Below, piece after piece: positions 35,303-43,709 of a stretch of 64,000 nucleotides of DNA. The stretch's first letter is position 1, and each line of letters begins with the position of its first letter. Location of the stretch: NCBI GenBank assembly GCA_903900265.1, contig CAIUMM010000026.1, positions 1 to 64,000 on the forward strand, written 5' to 3'. The notes below the pieces were generated by a model. It was not told where the DNA came from and ran no database searches. It saw nothing but the letters and a program-made list of their open reading frames with translations. Source of the stretch: an uncultured Pseudomonadota bacterium. GTDB taxonomy: Bacteria; Myxococcota_A; UBA796; SXON01. The position numbers and the translations under genes are program-made.

Positions 35303-35752
35303 TTACGCCGGTGACAGGCGGAAGAGCTCATGCCCGAACTGCACCGGAGCGCCGTTGTCGACGAGCACCTCGGTCACCACGCCTTCGACGTCGGACTCGA
35401 TCTGGTTCATCAACTTCATGGCTTCGACGATGCAGACGACCTGCCCCTTCCGCACCTTGTCGCCTACGTTGATGTAGGAGGGCGCGTCCGGCGCCGCGGC
35501 TCGGTAGAACGTGCCGACGATCGGCGCCTTGATCACGATGCCCGCGGGAGGACGTGCTGCGGGAGCAGCGGCCGAGGCGGCCACGGGAGCAGCGACGGGT
35601 GCCGCGGCCATCATCATCGGAGCCGCCACGTGCGCCGGCTCATTCCCTGCGAATTTGACGGCGAGCACCGTCCCTTCGTGCTCGAAGGTGAACTCTGCTA
35701 CGCCACGCTTCTGCATCAGTCGCAGGAGGGCTTCGATCTGCTTGGAATCCAT
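35303..35752 (-). CDS. accB: Biotin carboxyl carrier protein of acetyl-CoA carboxylase
   Basis: This 149-residue protein. ATG 35750-35752 was chosen because GAGGAG precedes it at good spacing and the protein then begins MDSKQIEALLRLM, as in AccB proteins. The N-terminal domain is followed by an Ala/Pro linker (about 45-75) and the biotinyl domain with the acceptor Lys in IVEAMKLMNQIE. It carries carboxylated biotin between AccC and the carboxyltransferase, whose genes are not in this window. It precedes accC by five bases. Confidence 0.96.
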   Translation of the reverse strand: MDSKQIEALLRLMQKRGVAEFTFEHEGTVLAVKFAGNEPAHVAAPMMMAAAPVAAPVAASAAAPAARPPAGIVIKAPIVGTFYRAAAPDAPSYINVGDKVRKGQVVCIVEAMKLMNQIESDVEGVVTEVLVDNGAPVQFGHELFRLSPA

Positions 35753-35815
35753 GGGGCTCCTCTCGGGGAGCGCCCGCATAACCTGCGATGGAAGTCGCGG
35801 CCCGACGTTTGGCGT

Positions 35816-36607
35816 TCAGCGGGTCAGGTGCACGTAGCCCCAGAGCAAGGGCGCGGTGAACAGCAGCGCGTCGACGCGATCGAGGATGCCGCCGTGCCCA
35901 GGCATGATCCAGCCGGAGTCCTTGACGCCCCACGCGCGCTTCAACAAGCTCTCGGCGAGATCACCGACTACGCCTGCAAGATCCAAAATAATCGCCAGGG
36001 TGATCAACGGGGCCCACCCGATGTTGACGCCGCCGATGGCTTTCACGGCGCAGGCGCCCACCACTGAGAGCATCATGCCGCCGACGACGCCTTCGCGGGT
36101 CTTCTTGGGGCTGACGCGGGGGAATAGCGGCGTTTTTCCAGCAAAGCGGCCTGCGAAATACGCGCCGGTGTCTCCGAGCCAGGTGACGGCCAGCACCAGA
36201 AAAACCAAGGCGAGGCCATCGCTCTCTCGGCGCAGCCACACCAACGGCACCAGCATCAACGGCGCGTACATCACCCCGAAGCCCAGCCGCACCGCGACGC
36301 GCGCGGCGTCATCGACGTTGGGCAGGCGAAACATCGGCACCGACAAGCACAGCATCGTCGCGATCGCCATCGCCGGGGCGGCGTGGTCGGGCGCGAAGGT
36401 CCAGACGAGGTGCACGCCAAGTCCGGCGGGAGCCAGCACCGAGAGCGCCAGCACCTTGTGATCCGGCGCGGCCATCCCGGCATATTCTTCGAGGCAGACG
36501 AGCAAAGCGAGGGCGACCAGCACCGACACTGCGGCGGCTCCGCCCCAGATCAGCGCCGGGAGCAAGATAGCGAGCCCGGTCAGCCCGACGATCAGCCGTT
36601 GTTTCAC
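35816..36607 (-). CDS. cdsA: Phosphatidate cytidylyltransferase
   Basis: This 263-residue integral membrane enzyme makes CDP-diacylglycerol from phosphatidate and CTP. The CDS signature is complete near the C-terminus: SLLKRAWGVKDSGWIMPGHG followed by GILDRVDALL. About seven to eight hydrophobic helices precede it, and LAVTWLGDTGAYFAGRFAGK carries the usual conserved Asp. It starts at GTG 36605-36607 and overlaps the uppS stop (GTGA). It is the end of the pyrH-frr-uppS-cdsA run; no dxr or rseP follows as it does in many bacteria. Confidence 0.95.
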   Translation of the reverse strand: MKQRLIVGLTGLAILLPALIWGGAAAVSVLVALALLVCLEEYAGMAAPDHKVLALSVLAPAGLGVHLVWTFAPDHAAPAMAIATMLCLSVPMFRLPNVDDAARVAVRLGFGVMYAPLMLVPLVWLRRESDGLALVFLVLAVTWLGDTGAYFAGRFAGKTPLFPRVSPKKTREGVVGGMMLSVVGACAVKAIGGVNIGWAPLITLAIILDLAGVVGDLAESLLKRAWGVKDSGWIMPGHGGILDRVDALLFTAPLLWGYVHLTR

Positions 36608-37365
36608 GAGGTGCCCTTGGTTCCGGTGAGCTGCGCTCCGGTCTTTCCGAAGCGACGCTCCCGGTTTCCGAAGGACGCCAGCGCCTCATCCAGCTGCGCA
36701 CGCCGGAAGTCCGGCCACAGCGTGTCGGTGACCACCATCTCGGCGTAGGCGAGCTGCCACAGCAAGAAGTTGGACAGGCGCAGCTCGCCCGAGGTGCGGA
36801 TCAGCAGGTCGGGGTCAGGCAATCCTGCGGTTCCTAACGCGCCGGAGAACATCTCTTCGGTGATCGCGTCGGGCCGCAAGCGACCCGTCTGCGCCTGCTT
36901 CGCGAGGGTGCGGGCCGCTTCGACGATCTCCGCGCGCCCGCCGTAGGAGAGCGCGAGCGTCAGCACCATGCCTTTGTTGTTTCGGCTCGCGTGCGTCAGC
37001 TCTTTGAGCGCGAGGCGCACCGGCGCCGGCAGCTTGTCAATCTGCCCGATGGCGTTGAGCTTGACGCCGTTGTCCAAGATCTCCCGGCGCTCCTGTCCCA
37101 AATAACGGGCCAGTAACGCCATGAGTCCAGCGACTTCATCCGGAGGACGCTTCCAGTTCTCAGTGGAGAAGCTGTACAGCGTGAGCGCTTGTACACCCTT
37201 TTCGCGACAGGCGCGCGTGACCTCGCGGACGCTGTTCGCGCCTTCTTCGTGGCCGGCGATGCGCGGCAAACCACGCGACTCGGCCCATCGGCCATTGCCA
37301 TCCATGATGATGGCGATGTGACGCGGTACTTTTAGTACAGGAGTCGATGCCGGATCCGGCGGCAT
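36604..37365 (-). CDS. uppS: Undecaprenyl diphosphate synthase (cis-prenyltransferase)
   Basis: This 253-residue protein extends farnesyl diphosphate to the C55 lipid carrier for peptidoglycan and glycans. Motifs: HIAIIMDGNGRWAESRG (catalytic Asp, P-loop), LTLYSFSTENWKRP, LALSYGGRAEIVEA and the terminal DLLIRTSGELRLSNFLLWQL. The ATG at 37363-37365 overlaps the frr stop by one base (TGATG), which fixes the start; a longer upstream frame is not needed. Its product carrier probably also serves the membrane glycosyltransferases of this window. Confidence 0.96.
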   Translation of the reverse strand: MPPDPASTPVLKVPRHIAIIMDGNGRWAESRGLPRIAGHEEGANSVREVTRACREKGVQALTLYSFSTENWKRPPDEVAGLMALLARYLGQERREILDNGVKLNAIGQIDKLPAPVRLALKELTHASRNNKGMVLTLALSYGGRAEIVEAARTLAKQAQTGRLRPDAITEEMFSGALGTAGLPDPDLLIRTSGELRLSNFLLWQLAYAEMVVTDTLWPDFRRAQLDEALASFGNRERRFGKTGAQLTGTKGTS

Positions 37366-37928
37366 CAGACTTCCAAGACCTCTTTTTCTTTCGCGCCGCA
37401 GATGTCGTCGACCTTCTTGATGTGGTCGTCGGTGCCCTTCTGCACCTTCTCGAGCATACGCTCGAGGGCATCTTCGGTGATGTCGCCGTCGTCCTTCAAG
37501 GCCTTGAACAGCTCGTTGTACTCGCGGCGCACCGCGCGCACGCGCACCTTGGCGTCTTCGGCGGTCTTCTTGACCACCTTGACCAGACCCTGGCGCCGCT
37601 CGCCGGTCAGGGGCGGGATGGGGATGCGCACGATCTGGCCGTCGCTGGAGGGGTTGAAGCCCATGCCCGAGTTGGCGATCGCCCGCTCGATGTCCATGAT
37701 GGTGCCTTTGTCCCACGGATTGACCACGATGAGCCGCGGATCCGGCGCGGTGATGCCGGCGATTTCGCGCAGCGCCATCGTTGAGCCGTAGCTGGCGATC
37801 GGCACCTGCAGGTTCTCTACAAGCTGCGGCGAGGCCCGGCCGGTGCGCACGCTGACGAGCTCGCGCTTGAGGGCGTCGATGGCCTTGTCCATGTCGGCGG
37901 CGAGGGCCTTCAAATATTCTTCTTGCAT
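37365..37928 (-). CDS. frr: Ribosome recycling factor
   Basis: This 187-residue protein is the standard length for RRF, which with EF-G splits post-termination ribosomes. Recognisable segments are ELVSVRTGRASPQLVENL, LIVVNPWDKGTIMDIERAI, GQIVRIPIPPLTGERRQGLV and VRAVRREYNELFKALK. It lies between pyrH (17 bases) and uppS (one-base overlap), the widely conserved order, so it is surely co-transcribed with them. Confidence 0.97.
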   Translation of the reverse strand: MQEEYLKALAADMDKAIDALKRELVSVRTGRASPQLVENLQVPIASYGSTMALREIAGITAPDPRLIVVNPWDKGTIMDIERAIANSGMGFNPSSDGQIVRIPIPPLTGERRQGLVKVVKKTAEDAKVRVRAVRREYNELFKALKDDGDITEDALERMLEKVQKGTDDHIKKVDDICGAKEKEVLEV

Positions 37929-37945
37929 GGTGCTCCTTTCCGGGA

Positions 37946-38686
37946 TCAGCTTTGGGTCTTGGTGGGGCTGATGACGATGGTTCCGATGGGCTCGCCGTTC
38001 ACCACCCGCTGGAGGTTTCCGGGCTTGCTGATATCAAACACGATGATCGGGAGATTGTTCTCCATCGACAGGCTGAACGCCGTGGTGTCCGCGACCTTCA
38101 GCTCTTTTTTCAGGGCGTCGAGGTGGGAGATGCGCTCGAAGCGCACGGCGTCGGCGAACTTCTTGGGATCTTTGTCGTAGATGCCGTCGACCTTCGTCCC
38201 CTTCAGGATGATGTCGGCGCCGATCTCCGCGGCGCGGAGCGTCGCGGCGGTGTCGGTGGAAAAGTAGGGATTTCCGGTGCCGGCGGCGAAGATGACCACG
38301 CGGCCCTTGTTGAGGTGGGCCATCGCGCGGCGGCGAATGTAGGGCTCGCACACTTGCTCGATGCGCAAGGCGCTCATCAAACGCGTGTAGCAGCCCACTT
38401 GCTCCAACGCGTCTTGCAGCGCGAGGGCGTTGATGACGGTCGCGAGCATGCCCATGTAGTCGGCGTGCGCGCGCTCCATTCCGCGCTCACTTCCGGCGAG
38501 GCCGCGGAAGATGTTGCCTCCGCCGATGACGATTCCCATCTGCACGCCAGAGTCGTGTACGTCTTTCACCTCTTGGGCGAAGCGAAACAGCACCTCTGGA
38601 GTGATGCCAAACTCGTTGTCGCCAGCGAGCATCTCGCCGGACAGCTTGAGAAGAATGCGACGGTAAGCGGGACCTGTCAACAGCAC
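37946..38686 (-). CDS. pyrH: UMP kinase
   Basis: This bacterial-type hexameric UMP kinase of the amino-acid-kinase fold makes UDP from UMP. Motifs: [11 protein letters not shown] (N-terminal Lys), [28 protein letters not shown] and [14 protein letters not shown]. The frame opens at GTG 38684-38686 (246 aa). A TTG at 38678-38680 (244 aa) is better spaced from GGAG (five bases) and may be the real start. It is the first gene of the pyrH-frr-uppS-cdsA run and is preceded by 58 bases of non-coding DNA. Confidence 0.95.
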   Translation of the reverse strand: MLLTGPAYRRILLKLSGEMLAGDNEFGITPEVLFRFAQEVKDVHDSGVQMGIVIGGGNIFRGLAGSERGMERAHADYMGMLATVINALALQDALEQVGCYTRLMSALRIEQVCEPYIRRRAMAHLNKGRVVIFAAGTGNPYFSTDTAATLRAAEIGADIILKGTKVDGIYDKDPKKFADAVRFERISHLDALKKELKVADTTAFSLSMENNLPIIVFDISKPGNLQRVVNGEPIGTIVISPTKTQS

Positions 38687-38744
38687 TCCATAGACAGACG
38701 GCGGCTAACGCGTTGAACCCCGCCTGTCGTGGCGTCTGGGTCGG

Positions 38745-39965
38745 CTATTTGCGGCGGGTCATCATCAGCGCGGCCAAGCCGAGCATCAGGCCGGCTACGC
38801 CGGTGGACGAGGGCGCGCTGGCACAGCCGCAGCCGGTCTTTTCACGCACGACGCCGCTGTCGGGCACGCTGTCGGTGACATCTCCGGAGTCCGCGGTGTC
38901 CGGCACGGAGGTGTCGACGTCGGTGTCGGTGTCGCTGTCCGCGTCGGTGTCGGCGTCCCCGCCGTCTTCGATGCCCGGCTGCAGCTCGATGGTGAACGCG
39001 TAGTTGTGCAGCTCCTTCGAGTACATCGCCAGCAAGCTACCGTCGCCTTTGCTGACGACGTAGGGCTGCATCCCACCGACGGGCGCGGTGTTGTCGGAGA
39101 GCTTGATCTGGTCCGCGACGTCCCAATGGATGTCGAACGCGGTGAGGTACAGATCTCCGTCCTGCTGGTTCCAGTTCAGGCTCTCGTCTCGCATCATGTG
39201 GGACACGATGTAGTAGTCGCCGACGCGGATCACCGTCTGCGCCCAGTAGGGCGTGAGGATGTCGGTGCCGACGGTCACGAACTTGGTGCCGAGCGAGTTG
39301 TAGTCGGTGTCGAAGTGGCCGATCACGATCTGGGAGAGGTCGTGCACCGACGAAAATCCGACGACGTACAAGGTGCCGTCGCGGTCTTCGAGCATCGACG
39401 AGCCCGTAGCCCACGGGGAGCCGACGAGGTCGTACTCTTCGAGCACGCTGGCGTCGCGTTCGACCTTGGCGAAGCGCGCCTGCGTTTCGGTCACGGCGTC
39501 GGGGAACGCCGCGCCTTGAAAGTTGTTGCCGCACACCACGGGCATGTCCACGTAGGAGGGCCCGCTGAGATCGCCCTGCGCGATGATGCCGTTGGCGAGG
39601 ATGTTGAAGTCTTTGTCGTAGCGCCACGAATACGCCGAGTCATGCGCCTGCTCGGAGGTGTAGTCGGCGGTCGATGCTTGCAGCCACGTGCCGTCCGGGC
39701 AGGGACGGATGTCGTGGTCTTTGAGGTCGGTGCGCCCGGTCAGGTTCTTGTCCCGGCTGCGATCGGTGGTCAGGTCCGAGTAGGCGTGGCTGACCTTGAA
39801 ATCGCCGCCGCCGGCGTGGAACATCACCCAGCCGCCGGTGTCGTCGGGGTAGGCGCGGGGCCAGTTTCCGCTGAGGTCCAGCGTGATGGGGCCGTTCGCA
39901 GTTCCGAACACCGCGCCGGCGTACGCCGGGGCGCTCGTCAAGGAAAGGAAAAGGAGGGGCAGCAT
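38745..39965 (-). CDS. Secreted protein with MYXO-CTERM-like sorting tail
   Basis: This 406-residue protein starts at ATG 39963-39965, with a signal peptide cleaved after SAPAYA. The body contains repeated beta-strand elements (GDGSLLAMYSKELHNYAF, DRDGTLYVVGFSSVHDLSQ) like a propeller or WG-type repeat protein. An acidic DTD-rich linker (about 335-370) precedes the C-terminal cassette: Cys-rich TGCGCASAP, a hydrophobic helix GVAGLMLGLAALMM and a basic end TRRK. This is the arrangement of MYXO-CTERM signals, which are lipidated and cut by myxosortase and send proteins to the surface. It is a strong taxonomic marker. Confidence 0.8.
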   Translation of the reverse strand: MLPLLFLSLTSAPAYAGAVFGTANGPITLDLSGNWPRAYPDDTGGWVMFHAGGGDFKVSHAYSDLTTDRSRDKNLTGRTDLKDHDIRPCPDGTWLQASTADYTSEQAHDSAYSWRYDKDFNILANGIIAQGDLSGPSYVDMPVVCGNNFQGAAFPDAVTETQARFAKVERDASVLEEYDLVGSPWATGSSMLEDRDGTLYVVGFSSVHDLSQIVIGHFDTDYNSLGTKFVTVGTDILTPYWAQTVIRVGDYYIVSHMMRDESLNWNQQDGDLYLTAFDIHWDVADQIKLSDNTAPVGGMQPYVVSKGDGSLLAMYSKELHNYAFTIELQPGIEDGGDADTDADSDTDTDVDTSVPDTADSGDVTDSVPDSGVVREKTGCGCASAPSSTGVAGLMLGLAALMMTRRK

Positions 39966-40065
39966 TGTCGGAGTATACCGCTGATCGCGGCGGATTGGAA
40001 CGCCGCGGTCCTCGAAAAGCGTCTGCGCTTGTGTACGCTTGCTCACGTGCGCGCTACGCAGCGTC

Positions 40066-41550
40066 ATGCGCAACGCAGAACGGATGGCGCTCGTTTGCCT
40101 GTCGCTGCTTTGGCACCTCGGCTGCGGTGTCGCCATCGCGGGGCCATTCGACTGGGATGTGTCCTACTACTTTGGCGTCGCCCAAGCCATCGTAGCCGGT
40201 CACGGCCCGACCTCCGACGCGATCTGGAACTTGGCTTGGCTGCCGCCGTCGTTGGCGCACCCTGCGGATCTGCACTGGATGCCGCTGCCCTCCCGGGTGC
40301 TGGTCCCCGGCCTGATGGTGGCGCGGCGCCTTGGGAGTGACCCGTGGCGCGCAGCCCAAATCACCACCGCGCTGCTTGGCGCCCTGCACGCGTTGCTCGC
40401 GGTCGCGTGGGTGGAGCGGCTGTCGGTGTCCGGCGAAGCGCGTCGTGGGCTCGCGTGGTGCGCCGGCGTGCTGGCGGGGTCCGGTCTTGGGTACGTCGGT
40501 TTTTTCTCGGTCCCCGACTCGATGGCGGCGTTCGGACTGGCTGCGGGCGTCGCCTTTTTCGCGGTGACCGGCGAGGGTGCGGAGGGGCGGCGGGCGTGGG
40601 CCGGTCCCGCGGTCGCCGCGTTGGCGTCGGGCGCAGCGGCGCTGTGTCGGTCCGAAGGTGCGCTGGTCGGGGTGTGCGTCGCGGTTGGGTTTCTCGCTCA
40701 GCGACGGTGGTGGGCGGCGACGGCGGGCGTCTCGGGCTTGGTCGCGGCGCTCGCGTGGACCGTGCGCAACACCCTTCAGGTCGGGGAAGGCGCTTTTGCG
40801 CTGCGGGAGCGGGCGTTCAACGCGGTGCGCGCGGAGGACTGGCTGGTGCCGCACACCCTCCCGCCGCTGGGGTTTGGGGACCGCGCGGCGTTGTTGGGGT
40901 CGCACGCCTTGGATCTGGTGAAGACGCCGTTCGCGGCGGGGGCGTTGCTCTTGCCGCTTGCGCTCTTCGTTGTGGGTGTGGCCTGGCGGGACGGGCGCAA
41001 AGCGATGCTCGTTGCTCCTGCGCTGTTCGCGGTGCTCATGCCGCTCACCTTGTACGGCCTCGTGCCGTCCCTCGCGATCGAAGGCTCGGTGTTCCGCAGC
41101 GGCAGCGCGCTGCTCTCGGTCGGTGTGGCCACGGCGGTGGTGGGCCTCTCCGGGGTTTCGGCGCGCTTCCATCCGTTGTTCTTCCCGGGGTTGTACACCG
41201 TCGCCCAGCTCGTCGTCGTGGCGCGGATCGCCAGCACGTCCACCCAGTTCAGCGCGCCGTTCCCCGATTGCGCGGCGTTGGACGCCGCCGGCGTTCCGGC
41301 AGGCGCGCCGATCTTCTCGTACGACCCCTTAGGGACTTCGGCGCGGTGCCTGCACCCCGGCGTGATCCTCGGGGCCGCGACTACGCCTGCCGAGCTCGCT
41401 GCGCTGCGCGACCGCTACGGCATTCACTGGGCGTTGACCGCCCCGGCGGACTACCGATCGTGGACGTGGCGAGAGGACACCTTCTCCGACCCGGCGTGGA
41501 CGCGCTCGGCGGCCTCCCCACGCGTGTTTACTCGCACGCCCGATCGGTGA
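40066..41550 (+). CDS. Polytopic membrane protein, glycosyltransferase (GT39/GT87)-like
   Basis: This 494-residue protein has about ten hydrophobic helices. After the first helix comes AGPFDWDVSYYFGVAQAIVAG, with acidic residues in the loop where polyprenyl-sugar-dependent GT-C enzymes carry their catalytic Asp. A later soluble C-terminal region (DRYGIHWALTAPADY) is also typical. ATG 40066 was chosen; ATG 40084 is a close alternative. Its 3' end overlaps the convergent lectin lipoprotein gene by 23 bases. The donor and acceptor are unknown, and the assignment rests on topology. Confidence 0.6.
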   Translation: MRNAERMALVCLSLLWHLGCGVAIAGPFDWDVSYYFGVAQAIVAGHGPTSDAIWNLAWLPPSLAHPADLHWMPLPSRVLVPGLMVARRLGSDPWRAAQITTALLGALHALLAVAWVERLSVSGEARRGLAWCAGVLAGSGLGYVGFFSVPDSMAAFGLAAGVAFFAVTGEGAEGRRAWAGPAVAALASGAAALCRSEGALVGVCVAVGFLAQRRWWAATAGVSGLVAALAWTVRNTLQVGEGAFALRERAFNAVRAEDWLVPHTLPPLGFGDRAALLGSHALDLVKTPFAAGALLLPLALFVVGVAWRDGRKAMLVAPALFAVLMPLTLYGLVPSLAIEGSVFRSGSALLSVGVATAVVGLSGVSARFHPLFFPGLYTVAQLVVVARIASTSTQFSAPFPDCAALDAAGVPAGAPIFSYDPLGTSARCLHPGVILGAATTPAELAALRDRYGIHWALTAPADYRSWTWREDTFSDPAWTRSAASPRVFTRTPDR

Positions 41551-42868
41551 CCGTGAGCGAGCGGATCCGGTGGCGGTTGGTGTTTCCGCCGGTTCCCGCC
41601 GTGAAGCCGACGTAGGCAGGGAACGCGAAATAGCCGATCAGATCCTGCTCGATGTAGCTGGTCCCGTCGACGGTCACCGACAGGTGCGGGTCGGTCAGAT
41701 CGACGCGTATGCGGTGCCAGCCGGTGTCTTCCATCTCGGGCAGCGCGGCCCAGGCCGCCGGATTGTCGACGTCGCCGTCGAAGGTGAACGCGACGTGGTC
41801 GTCCGGGGTGGGGTCGTAGCCTTCGTTGTAGTAGGTATCGACCTCGAGGGTCCATCCGGGCAGGGCCGGCCCTGCGGTGCAGGACGCGCTGCCGCCGTAC
41901 CCGATGCCGCAGCCGGTGCCGCCGGTGTAGGCGGTGAGGCGATCGGCGTCCAAGGCGGTGAGCGAGATGCCGTCGGCGCCGCTCCCGCCGCCGATGTAGA
42001 ACTCGAATTCGATGCGGACCGCGCCGCCGGAGACCGCCGCGGTGGTGTCGAAGGCCGTGCCGACCTGCTCGATGAGCGCGTCGGTGAGCACCAGCTCGGA
42101 GGTCGTCGAGTCCCAGTAGGCCGAGCCTTCGTAGTGCCAGGTGGAGATGCCGAGGTTCTCGTAGGTGGTCGTGGCGTCTTGGCACACGTCTTCGGTGGCT
42201 TCGACTTCGCCGCAGGCGTCGGTCGCGGTGAGGCGAACCGTGTGTACGCCGGGCTCGGCGGCGGGGAGCGTGGCGGAGACCGACCCGGGCGCGGTGGTCG
42301 TGCTGAGGATCACTGCGTCATCTACGGTCCAGGTGACGAGCAGATCATCGCCGTCTTCGTCGGTGACGACGCCTTCGAGCGCTTGATCGGCGGCGGGCTC
42401 GGGGAAGATGCTGTCCGGAGCGGGGCTCAACACCGTCGCGGTAGGCGGGTGGTTCAAGCTGACCGTGAGGGGCACGGCGATCGCGGGCTCATCGGGATCA
42501 TCGCTAGAGACCGTGAGCGTACCTTCGCCGTCGCCGGTCACCGTCACCGGGGTGCCTTCGCCGGGCAGCACGGTCACCGGCACCGGCAGCGTCGCGCTCC
42601 AGTCGCCGGTGGTCGCGATCCCGGTGATGGTCAGCGGGCCTTCGCCCTCGTTGCGCACCACGACCGTGCCTGACCACGGCGCTGCGCAGGCATGAGCGGC
42701 GATGGCCTCGGGCTCGACGACGATCTCGGGCGCCGCGCCGGCCGGCTCCTCGACCTCTTTTCCGAGCCCATATTCGGTGCATCCCGCCAAAACGAGGAGC
42801 GCGCAGGCCGAGGTGAAGCGCCCGTCGGGGTGCGTAGACCGGAGCGAGAGGGGTTTGCGGGGCTGCAT
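41528..42868 (-). CDS. Lipoprotein with L-type lectin-like domain
   Basis: This 446-residue protein starts at ATG 42866-42868. The signal ends in the lipobox VLAGC. An ASH/choice-of-anchor-like module (VVVRNEGEGPLTITGIATTG, LTVSSDDPDEPAIAVPL) is followed by a Cys-containing PKD/Ig-like module (about 145-240; GVVTDEDGDDLLVTWTVDD). Residues about 250-440 resemble an L-type (legume) lectin domain: YENLGISTWHYEGSAYWDST, VRIEFEFYIGGGSGADGISL, WHRIRVDLTDPHLSVTVDG. It is probably surface-exposed and binds glycans. It is divergent from the enoyl-CoA hydratase gene with 84 bases between. Confidence 0.75.
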   Translation of the reverse strand: MQPRKPLSLRSTHPDGRFTSACALLVLAGCTEYGLGKEVEEPAGAAPEIVVEPEAIAAHACAAPWSGTVVVRNEGEGPLTITGIATTGDWSATLPVPVTVLPGEGTPVTVTGDGEGTLTVSSDDPDEPAIAVPLTVSLNHPPTATVLSPAPDSIFPEPAADQALEGVVTDEDGDDLLVTWTVDDAVILSTTTAPGSVSATLPAAEPGVHTVRLTATDACGEVEATEDVCQDATTTYENLGISTWHYEGSAYWDSTTSELVLTDALIEQVGTAFDTTAAVSGGAVRIEFEFYIGGGSGADGISLTALDADRLTAYTGGTGCGIGYGGSASCTAGPALPGWTLEVDTYYNEGYDPTPDDHVAFTFDGDVDNPAAWAALPEMEDTGWHRIRVDLTDPHLSVTVDGTSYIEQDLIGYFAFPAYVGFTAGTGGNTNRHRIRSLTVTDRACE

Positions 42869-42952
42869 CCCGGTAATGTAGTGGGTTTTGGGACGCCGCC
42901 GCCGCTCCGTTGCGGCGGGGTGCGCGGCTGGGCGGGGTGTTACGGGGCCGCG

Positions 42953-43708
42953 GTGTCTGAACCTACTACGCACATCCTCGTTGAAGCAGGCGTCGTCACC
43001 GTCCTTCGCTTTGACCGTCCTGAAAAAAAGAACGCGATCACCGCGGTGATGTACAACGCATTGTCGCGAGCGCTGAACGACGCCGCGGCCGATGACGCCG
43101 TGCACGTCGTCCTGCTCTTGGGCTCTCAAGGCAGCTTCACCGCAGGGAATGACCTCAAAGACTTTCTGGAGCATCCTCCCGAGGGCGAGGACAGCGCGGT
43201 GTTTCGCTTGCTGGAGGCGCTGCGCACCTTCCCGAAGCCCTTGGTCGCTGCGGTGGACGGCGTAGCGATTGGCATTGGTACAACCTTGCTGTTGCACTGC
43301 GACCTCGTGTATGCGTCGGAGCGGGCGCGCTTCCAGATGCCGTTCATCAACCTTGCGGTCACGCCTGAGGGGGCGTCATCCTACCTGCTGCCGCGCGTGG
43401 TCGGCATGCAGCGGGCCAGCCAGTGGCTGTTTTTTGGAGAGGCGTTCGGGGCGGAGGAGGCCCGGGCTGCGGGGATGATCAACGCGATCGTGCCGGCCGC
43501 CGAGCTGGAGGCCTACGCCCGGAACAAGTGCGACGTGCTCGCTGCCAAGGTGCCCGGCGCGCTGCGGGCCGCGAAGGAGCTGCTCCGTGGTCCTGAGCGC
43601 GAAGCGGTGGGCGTCGCGATGAGCCGCGAAGGCGCCGAGTTCCTCTCGCGCATCGGATCTCCGGAAGCGGTGGCTGCGTTCGCGCGCTTCCTGGCACCGA
43701 AGGGGTAG
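42953..43708 (+). CDS. Enoyl-CoA hydratase/isomerase-family protein
   Basis: This 251-residue crotonase-fold protein starts at GTG 42953. It has the crotonase core: LRFDRPEKKNAIT, the oxyanion-hole segment GSFTAGNDLKDFL, VAAVDGVAIGIGTTLLLHCD, and FQMPFINLAVTPEGASSYLL. The Glu in VTPEGA fits the isomerase/hydratase acid position, and GNDLKDF fits enoyl-CoA delta-isomerases. It is likely in fatty-acid degradation, but dehydratase, isomerase or other crotonase chemistry cannot be separated. The DUF72 gene begins two bases after its stop. Confidence 0.88.
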   Translation: MSEPTTHILVEAGVVTVLRFDRPEKKNAITAVMYNALSRALNDAAADDAVHVVLLLGSQGSFTAGNDLKDFLEHPPEGEDSAVFRLLEALRTFPKPLVAAVDGVAIGIGTTLLLHCDLVYASERARFQMPFINLAVTPEGASSYLLPRVVGMQRASQWLFFGEAFGAEEARAAGMINAIVPAAELEAYARNKCDVLAAKVPGALRAAKELLRGPEREAVGVAMSREGAEFLSRIGSPEAVAAFARFLAPKG

Positions 43709-43709
43709 C

